A DNA stretch of 64,000 nucleotides from CAMBRF01 sp964404035 (lineage in GTDB: Bacteria; Verrucomicrobiota; Kiritimatiellia; CAIKKV01; CAITUY01). A program made the translations under genes and the position numbers. The notes beneath the pieces are model-generated. The model was not told the origin of the DNA. It saw only the letters and a list, made by a program, of their open reading frames with translations, and did no database searches. The stretch spans positions 18,050 to 82,049 of the forward strand of contig CAYOIT010000001.1 of the NCBI GenBank assembly GCA_964404035.1, read 5' to 3'. Of the stretch, positions 63,634-64,000 are shown in pieces (the stretch's first letter is position 1; the number at the start of each line of letters is the position of its first letter).

Positions 63634-64000
63634 GCTGATACCATATGCGGTAGCACGATCAGATTCAATATATTTCTAGCGGGGTATCCACTTAAGGCAA
63701 CCACCCCCTACAAAATGTAGTCGAATGATGTGGAAAACCCAAAAGGGGGATCCCTTTGACTGGCGTAGGCCCACCCTGCCGCGCGAGGGGATTCACCACC
63801 CGCTACGCCCTCCTTCGCCAAGGCTACGGCGGGCACGCTGGAGCCACGGAAACACGGAGATCGGAAAAGAGGAGGAGAACAGCACCGCCGGCTCCTTTCT
63901 CTGGATGACCTCAAAAGAACAAGTGTTGAACGAATTTATCATAGGGCAGGAACGCCCCCGAGACCGAACAGGATCGCATCAAGGCTCAGGCCCTATGAGA
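63634..64000. other. Noncoding end of window with short palindromes
   Basis: I see no credible gene here. An inverted repeat CTACAAAATGTAG (63708-63720) lies about 80 bp upstream of the PIN start and might be an operator for the toxin-antitoxin pair. An imperfect palindrome, CCCGCTACGCC pairing with GGCTACGGCGGG, is at 63799-63834 and resembles a dispersed extragenic repeat. Confidence 0.4.

Noticed and set aside
63708..63914. A 68-codon minus-strand frame at the end of the window
   Set aside because: Low-complexity translation, no ribosome site, covers imperfect palindromes.
1..64000. CRISPR arrays, tRNA and rRNA genes, insertion sequences
   Set aside because: No regularly spaced repeats of CRISPR type, no cloverleaf or rRNA segments, and no transposase-like translation were found on reading both strands by eye. 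A tRNA scan would be needed to exclude them fully.

Overview
Organism and assembly. The window is GC-rich, gene-dense bacterial DNA with no tRNA, rRNA, CRISPR array or insertion sequence that I can recognise. A 7-kb gene encodes a secreted parallel beta-helix protein with divergent InlB-type repeats and a C-terminal 'YTVEGSTNLL ... FYRI' module. Together with two Asp-box (sialidase-fold) proteins and a PPi-type phosphofructokinase, this style of gene content suggests the PVC group, most like Kiritimatiellota/Verrucomicrobiota. That placement is inference. One run of 100 N flanked by identical 55-bp ends shows that this is a draft scaffold, probably a metagenome assembly.

Region 1 (1-20.9 kb), housekeeping and metabolism. 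It holds two tandem SIS-domain proteins, a receiver-domain remnant, a PilZ protein, an M16C metallopeptidase next to a hybrid histidine kinase, and a Nudix-membrane protein-LemA operon. A NusG paralogue sits in front of carboxynorspermidine decarboxylase (nspC). RmuC, an RRM RNA-binding protein with a clear terminator and an AlkD-type repair protein follow. Agmatine deiminase and N-carbamoylputrescine amidase (aguA-aguB) supply putrescine. A plus-strand operon of a mannonate-type SDR, 6-phosphogluconate dehydrogenase and PPi-type phosphofructokinase is followed by an SGNH lipoprotein.

Region 2 (21-50.7 kb), surface polysaccharide. UDP-galactopyranose mutase, a GT2 enzyme, GT-C-like multi-membrane proteins and an unusual GT4-methyltransferase fusion form the first part. 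From 45.5 down to 30.9 kb runs a long minus-strand operon with a complete Wzx/Wzy-type pathway. It has a flippase, a chain-length-type protein, a polymerase, an O-antigen-ligase-like protein, a PglC-like initiating phosphoglycosyl transferase, a WbpM-type 4,6-dehydratase, a WbpV-type SDR, several glycosyltransferases and two methyltransferases. Many of its genes overlap by 1-4 bp. Directly upstream on the same strand are a Sfp-type phosphopantetheinyl transferase and a single-module NRPS (C-A-PCP-TE). The NRPS thioesterase carries Cys where Ser is expected. This unit beside an O-antigen locus is the best candidate for something new.

Region 3 (50.9-64 kb), secreted and accessory. It has a sialidase-fold protein, a lipoprotein of unknown function, a decayed DUF4143-type ATPase tail, the 2343-aa beta-helix/InlB-repeat protein, a second Asp-box protein, and a small PIN/ribbon-helix-helix toxin-antitoxin pair. 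Intergenic palindromes and gene remnants are concentrated in this part.
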